A stretch of DNA of 39,443 nt from Dysgonamonadaceae bacterium. Lineage in GTDB: Bacteria > Bacteroidota > Bacteroidia > Bacteroidales > Azobacteroidaceae. Location of the stretch: positions 1 through 39,443 of the forward strand of contig JAISYU010000060.1 in assembly GCA_031269685.1 (NCBI GenBank). The letters are read 5' to 3'. The position numbers were made by a program, and so were the translations under genes. The notes beneath the pieces are model-generated. The model was not told the origin of the DNA. It ran no database searches and saw only the letters and a program-made list of their open reading frames with translations. Position 1 is the first letter of the stretch; each line of letters begins with the position of its first letter. This document shows, in pieces, positions 35,670 through 39,443 of the stretch.

Positions 35670-35733
35670 CACAATAATAAAACGTAAAACACCTCAAAAA
35701 TGTTTTTATAAAAATAAAAAGCAAAAAATAGAT

Positions 35734-36237
35734 ATGAACAAAATGCAAATTCAACAGAAAATTTTAAACCTGCAGGACAACATGTTTAACTTTGCCCTGA
35801 TGCTGACCACGAATCGCGAAGATGCTCGCGATCTGATGCAGGAAACAACCCTGAAAGTTCTGGATAATCAAGAAAAATATCTGGAAAACGTGAACTTCAA
35901 AGGTTGGGTAATGACTATCATGCGTAACATTTTTATTAATGATTACCGCAAAGCTATTAACAATAATACTGTAATTGATCAGACAGAAGATCTCTATCAT
36001 CTAAACTCATCGCAGGCTTCGGGCATTGACACACCCGAAAGTAATATGGCAGTGCATGAAATAAATGCTGCCATAAACGGCTTAAAAAAAGATTTGAAAG
36101 AACCTTTCTCTCTTTTTGTAAAAGGTTATAAATACGAAGAGATTGCCGAAAAACTCAACTTGCCGATGGGAACGGTCAAAAATCGTATTTTTCTTGCCAG
36201 AAAAGAACTGCAGATTGAATTGAAGGACATGGTTTAA
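35734..36237 (+). CDS. ECF-family RNA polymerase sigma factor
   Basis: 167 aa from the ATG at 35734 (MNKMQIQQ). A longer frame from 35545 contains the -7 element at 35662 and is rejected. Region 2 includes DARDLMQETTLKVLDNQEKY and FKGWVMTIMRNIFINDYRK. Region 4 includes PFSLFVKGYKYEEIAEKLNL and GTVKNRIFLARKELQ. No anti-sigma factor is adjacent, so it may be controlled by transcription or be of the stand-alone kind. In the first 50 codons seven of eight leucines are CTG, while later leucines use mixed codons. It ends 4 bp before a strong terminator. Confidence 0.92.
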   Translation: MNKMQIQQKILNLQDNMFNFALMLTTNREDARDLMQETTLKVLDNQEKYLENVNFKGWVMTIMRNIFINDYRKAINNNTVIDQTEDLYHLNSSQASGIDTPESNMAVHEINAAINGLKKDLKEPFSLFVKGYKYEEIAEKLNLPMGTVKNRIFLARKELQIELKDMV

Positions 36238-36241
36238 AATG

Positions 36242-36279
36242 AAAACCGCTGCAATACTTTGAATATTACAGCGGTTTTT
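36242..36279. terminator. Bidirectional terminator between the ECF gene and tsf
   Basis: AAAACCGCTG (36242-36251) pairs perfectly with CAGCGGTTTT (36269-36278). Inside, AATA (36253-36256) can pair with TATT (36264-36267). A T run follows on the plus strand and the 5' A run gives T on the minus strand, so it can end both convergent genes (stops at 36237 and 36287). Confidence 0.85.
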
Positions 36280-36286
36280 CGTTTTA

Positions 36287-37111
36287 TCAGTCCACATTTA
36301 GTGTAAATCGACGGAAGGCTGTTACAGTCAGATCTTTGTTCTGTTGTTTAAGGTAATCGTTGATAGTTTGTTTGTTATCTTTGATAAACTCTTGCGACAG
36401 AAGGGTGTTTTCCTGAAAATATTTTTGTAGTGCACCTTCAGCTATGCGATCGATGAGGTTTTCGGGTTTACCCTGCTCTATTGCTTTTTCGCGTGCGATT
36501 TTGCGTTCACGTTCAGTGATTTCTGCCGGAACGGATGCTTTATCAACGCTGATGGGATTCATTGCCGCAACCTGCATTGCCACATTTTTCGCAACTTGAG
36601 TTTCTACACCTGCCTGATTGAAACCTACGATAGTTGCAAGTTTGTTTCCAGGATGGATATAGAAAACAGTAGTGGGAGCGGTAATGGATTCAAAGTCGCC
36701 GAGTTCCATTTTTTCACCTGTAACACCGATACGGTCTGTGATACGCTCTGCAACGGTACGACCATCAATATCAACGTTTTTAAGATCTTCGAGTGTTGCT
36801 GGACGTTTTGCGATAGCGGCGTCGAGAATGCTGCGTGTCAATGCGATAAAGTCGGGACCTTTTGCCACGAAATCAGTTTCGCATTTTAGGGCAACGATAG
36901 CGGCGTAATCGCCTTCAGTGGCTGCCAGGACGCAACCTTCCGCAGCCTCACGGTCTTCACGTTTTGCGGCTACTGCCTGTCCTTTTTTACGGATAATCTC
37001 TATAGCTTTGTCGAAATCACCTTCTGCTTCGTTCAGCGCGTTTTTGCAATCCATCATGCCGGCGCCGGTCATTTTGCGCAGATGGGTGATATCTGCCATT
37101 GTTACTGCCAT
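36287..37111 (-). CDS. tsf: Elongation factor Ts
   Basis: 274 aa, normal length. The N-terminal UBA-like domain ADITHLRKMTGAGMMDCKNAL and the core TDFVAKGPDF are the standard EF-Ts signatures. It exchanges GDP for GTP on EF-Tu. It is the last gene of the rplM-rpsI-rpsB-tsf series, 21 bp after rpsB. The start MAVTMADITHL is kept because the same form is usual in Bacteroides; MADITHL, 12 bases in, is the alternative. Confidence 0.97.
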   Translation of the reverse strand: MAVTMADITHLRKMTGAGMMDCKNALNEAEGDFDKAIEIIRKKGQAVAAKREDREAAEGCVLAATEGDYAAIVALKCETDFVAKGPDFIALTRSILDAAIAKRPATLEDLKNVDIDGRTVAERITDRIGVTGEKMELGDFESITAPTTVFYIHPGNKLATIVGFNQAGVETQVAKNVAMQVAAMNPISVDKASVPAEITERERKIAREKAIEQGKPENLIDRIAEGALQKYFQENTLLSQEFIKDNKQTINDYLKQQNKDLTVTAFRRFTLNVD

Positions 37112-37132
37112 GATTCTTTCTTTTTTAATTGA

Positions 37133-37981
37133 TTATTTTTTTTCTTTTGTTGTGTACTTACCTGCTGTTTTAGCGTTTGATGCTTCTTCGTCGGATTTTC
37201 CAAGCACTCTTTTGTTTATACGGGCGCGACGTTCGCGGCGGGGAGTAGAAGATTTACTGTTGTCTGGTTCGCCGGCGGTGTCGTTTTTCTCAACTTTACG
37301 TTCTTCGGAGCCTTCTTTTATAGCTTCGCAGAGTGCAGTTAGGATTACTTCCACTGACTTTGTAGCATCGTCGTTGGCAGGAATTACGAAATCGACAGAG
37401 TTGGGGTCGGAGTTTGTATCCACAATACCGAATACAGGTATGCTTAAACGGTTAGCCTCAGCCACTGCAATATGTTCTTTCATCACATCAATTACGAACA
37501 ATGCTGCCGGAAGGCGTTTAAGGTCAACGATTGAACCGAGGTTTTTCTCTAACTTGGCGCGTTGGCGTGTTATTTGAAGTTTCTCGCGTTTTGAAAGTTG
37601 GTTGAAAGTACCGTCTTTAGACATTTTGTCTATGTTTGCCATTTTGTTCACTGCCCTTCGGATAGTGGTAAAATTGGTAAGCATTCCGCCGGGCCAGCGT
37701 TCTGTGACATAGGGCATTCCTATTGAGGCGGCTTTTTCGGCAACAATTTGTTTAGTTTGTTTCTTTGTTGAAACGAAGAGGATTTTGTTTCCTGATTTTA
37801 CAATTTGTTTCAGTGCTGCTGCGGCTTCGTCTATTTTTGCTGCAGTCTTGTACAAATCAATGATATGGATACCGTTACGTTCCATAAAGATGTAGGGAGC
37901 CATTGCTGGATTCCACTTGCACTTGAGGTGTCCGAAGTGAGCGCCGGCTTCCAAAAGTTGTTCAAATGATACTCTTGACAT
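37133..37981 (-). CDS. rpsB: 30S ribosomal protein S2
   Basis: 282 aa. The start SFEQLLEAGAHFGHLKCKWNP, with MAPYIFMERNGIHIIDL, is typical of S2, and RWPGGMLTNF and PVFGIVDTNSDP are conserved. The core ends near residue 225. The last 57 residues are a charged, probably disordered extension (PRRERRARINKRVLG and on), found in several Bacteroidota S2 proteins. It binds the small subunit near the 16S 3' end. It lies 118 bp after rpsI; that gap shows no clear -7 element, so it may be read from the rplM promoter. Confidence 0.97.
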   Translation of the reverse strand: MSRVSFEQLLEAGAHFGHLKCKWNPAMAPYIFMERNGIHIIDLYKTAAKIDEAAAALKQIVKSGNKILFVSTKKQTKQIVAEKAASIGMPYVTERWPGGMLTNFTTIRRAVNKMANIDKMSKDGTFNQLSKREKLQITRQRAKLEKNLGSIVDLKRLPAALFVIDVMKEHIAVAEANRLSIPVFGIVDTNSDPNSVDFVIPANDDATKSVEVILTALCEAIKEGSEERKVEKNDTAGEPDNSKSSTPRRERRARINKRVLGKSDEEASNAKTAGKYTTKEKK

Positions 37982-38099
37982 TTTTTATTTTTTTTGATTG
38001 TTTACGTTCTTTTTGTTTAATCAACCGCGTGGGTAATCATCCGACAATCGCCTTGCAGGATAAGTCCTACCGGTTTAGATACTAAACAAGGTATAATAT

Positions 38100-38486
38100 T
38101 TAGCGTTTCGAGAATTGGAAACGTTTACGGGCTTTGGGGCGTCCTGGCTTTTTACGTTCTACCTCGCGGGGATCGCGGGTTATAAAGCCTTCTGCTCTCA
38201 GAGCGGGTTTATCTTCCGGATTGATTTTTACCAATGCGCGGGCAATACCGAGTCGAGCTGCTTCCGACTGTCCTTTGTAACCGCCGCCCTGCAGGTTGAT
38301 GTTGATGTCGTACTGACCGTCTACTCCAAGTTTATTCAGGGGTTGGCGTACAACGTACTGTAGCAGGGAAGAGGGAAAATAGGATTCGAGTTCGCGTTTG
38401 TTAATAACAATCTTTCCGGATCCGTTTTTTACATAGACGCGGGCTATCGCTGCTTTGCGTCGTCCTAATGCGTTTACTACTTCCAT
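38100..38486 (-). CDS. rpsI: 30S ribosomal protein S9
   Basis: 128 aa, normal length. ALGRRKAAIARVYVKNGSG near the N terminus, GGGYKGQSEAARLGIARAL in the middle and the basic C-terminal tail GRPKARKRFQFSKR that reaches the P-site tRNA are all present. It starts 5 bp after the rplM stop, giving the usual rplM-rpsI pair. Confidence 0.98.
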   Translation of the reverse strand: MEVVNALGRRKAAIARVYVKNGSGKIVINKRELESYFPSSLLQYVVRQPLNKLGVDGQYDININLQGGGYKGQSEAARLGIARALVKINPEDKPALRAEGFITRDPREVERKKPGRPKARKRFQFSKR

Positions 38487-38491
38487 CTTGA

Positions 38492-38947
38492 TTATTTAAG
38501 TAAATTAATATCTATTGTTTTAGGTTGCTGAGCTTCGTGCTTGTGTTCCGTACCGTCATACACATGCAAGTTACCGAGTATTTTGTCGCCGAGTTTATTT
38601 TTGGGCAACATACCTTTAACTACTTTTCGGAACAGGCGGTCGCTACCTTTTTTTTGCAGGCGGGCAGGATTTGTTTCGCGTTGTCCGCCAGGGTAACCGG
38701 TATATGAGAGGTAGATACGGTCTGTCCATTTGTTGCCTGTCAGCACGACTTTGTCGGCATTGATGATGACGACGTTATCGCCACAATCCACATGGGGTGT
38801 GAAGCTGGGTTTATATTTACCTCTGAGGAGTTTAGCTACTTTAGAAGCCAAGCGTCCCAGATGTTGACCGTTGGCATCAACGACGACCCATTCTTTTTTT
38901 GCTGTCGCTTTGTTGATTGAAACGGTTTTGTAACTTAAAGTATTCAC
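38492..38947 (-). CDS. rplM: 50S ribosomal protein L13
   Basis: 151 aa, begins with GTG. The core includes WVVVDANGQHLGRLASKVAK, KYKPSFTPHVDCGDNVVIIN, YTGYPGGQRE and VVKGMLPKN, all typical of L13. It is an early-assembly large-subunit protein. First gene of the ribosomal series, with a perfect promoter upstream. Confidence 0.98.
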   Translation of the reverse strand: MNTLSYKTVSINKATAKKEWVVVDANGQHLGRLASKVAKLLRGKYKPSFTPHVDCGDNVVIINADKVVLTGNKWTDRIYLSYTGYPGGQRETNPARLQKKGSDRLFRKVVKGMLPKNKLGDKILGNLHVYDGTEHKHEAQQPKTIDINLLK

Positions 38948-39028
38948 TGTAATTCTTTTTGTTTAATTAAACTTCGTCTGACCTTATTTGATTAAAATCA
39001 AACATTTACATCTCTACGGACAATAATC
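38948..39028 (-). promoter_or_regulatory. Leader of rplM with possible hairpin
   Basis: The expected transcript has about 80 nt before the GTG. On the minus strand TTTGAT and ATCAAA can pair over a 4-base loop, and a palindrome GTTTAATTAAAC lies closer to the start. This could be a ribosomal-protein leader used for feedback control, but I cannot match it to a defined family by eye. Confidence 0.25.
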
Positions 39029-39034
39029 GGGCTG

Positions 39035-39065
39035 CAAAGGTACATACTTTTTTTGAGATGACCAA
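39035..39065 (-). promoter_or_regulatory. Promoter of rplM-rpsI-rpsB-tsf
   Basis: On the minus strand TTG (39063-39065, within TTTGG), a 20-bp spacer and TACCTTTG (39035-39042) give a full match to the Bacteroidota promoter. Confidence 0.8.
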
Positions 39066-39149
39066 ATATATTTTAAAAAATATTCATAAAGAGATATTTT
39101 GAATAGAAAAAAATATTAATAATAATCTTCACTTTTTTCGCAAAACCTA

Positions 39150-39179
39150 TTGTCGTTTAAAAATAATGTATTACCTTTG
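39150..39179 (+). promoter_or_regulatory. Promoter before the AC-repeat reading frame
   Basis: TTG (39150-39152), a 19-bp spacer and TACCTTTG (39172-39179) match the full consensus. The ATG at 39188 is only 8 bp past the -7 element, so its mRNA would be almost leaderless. It is divergent from the rplM promoter. Confidence 0.75.
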
Positions 39180-39187
39180 CCCCCGTT

Positions 39188-39443
<256 letters not shown>

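Noticed and set aside
35545-35733. A longer start for the ECF sigma gene at 35545
   Set aside because: The -7 element at 35662-35669 is within the extension, and the sigma domain begins just after ATG 35734.

Overview
The window looks like a chromosomal segment from a member of the Bacteroidota, most likely the order Bacteroidales. The protein families fit this: a RprX/RprY-type two-component system, Bat aerotolerance proteins, a Bacteroidales-type cysteine-rich PSP1 protein, a PurF-like protein with a short propeptide, and the gene order rplM-rpsI-rpsB-tsf. The promoters fit too. Start sites lack clear Shine-Dalgarno sequences, and the Bacteroidota -7 element TAnnTTTG, sometimes with a -33 TTG 18-20 bp upstream, lies before many genes. 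Assignment below order level is not possible from what I can see.

Layout. 1-3473: the 3' end of an unknown gene, a tRNA-Val on the minus strand with its own promoter and terminator, a patatin/beta-barrel fusion and a DUF2148 ferredoxin-like protein. 3507-3828: a 23-bp tandem array. 3847-15289, all minus strand: clpB, a PSP1 gene, holB, a purF-like gene, rprY, rprX, an Mrp/ApbC-type ATPase and trmB. 15416-18031, plus strand: an MlaE-type permease and an incomplete bat operon (batB, batC). 18240-27756: a phosphate island with an OprO/P porin, pstS, pstC, a 42-bp repeat array, pstA, pstB, phoU, a Pit transporter and a PhoB/PhoR-like pair. 27942-31077: KDPG kinase and aldolase, an M28 peptidase lipoprotein and SufE. 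31081-35421, minus strand: a Ste24-type protease and an RND pump. 35734-36237: an ECF sigma factor. 36287-38947, minus strand: tsf, rpsB, rpsI, rplM. 39150-39443: a strong promoter followed by an open frame containing 28 tandem AC dinucleotides.

How it works together. The phosphate island is the main functional unit: outer-membrane porin, periplasmic binding protein, ABC permeases and ATPase, PhoU, a low-affinity Pit carrier and the phosphate-sensing two-component system. Two promoters in it (before the porin and before pit) carry the same arrangement: four 6-bp sites at an exact 11-bp period, the last starting 16 bp upstream of the -7 element. I read these as Pho boxes for the PhoB-like regulator encoded at 25831.

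The most unusual features are the matching Pho-box geometry, a PstS-like domain inserted in PstC, a 12-unit hairpin-bearing 42-bp array splitting the pst operon, the 23-bp array, and the (AC)28 tract just downstream of a canonical promoter, which could be a phase-variable locus.
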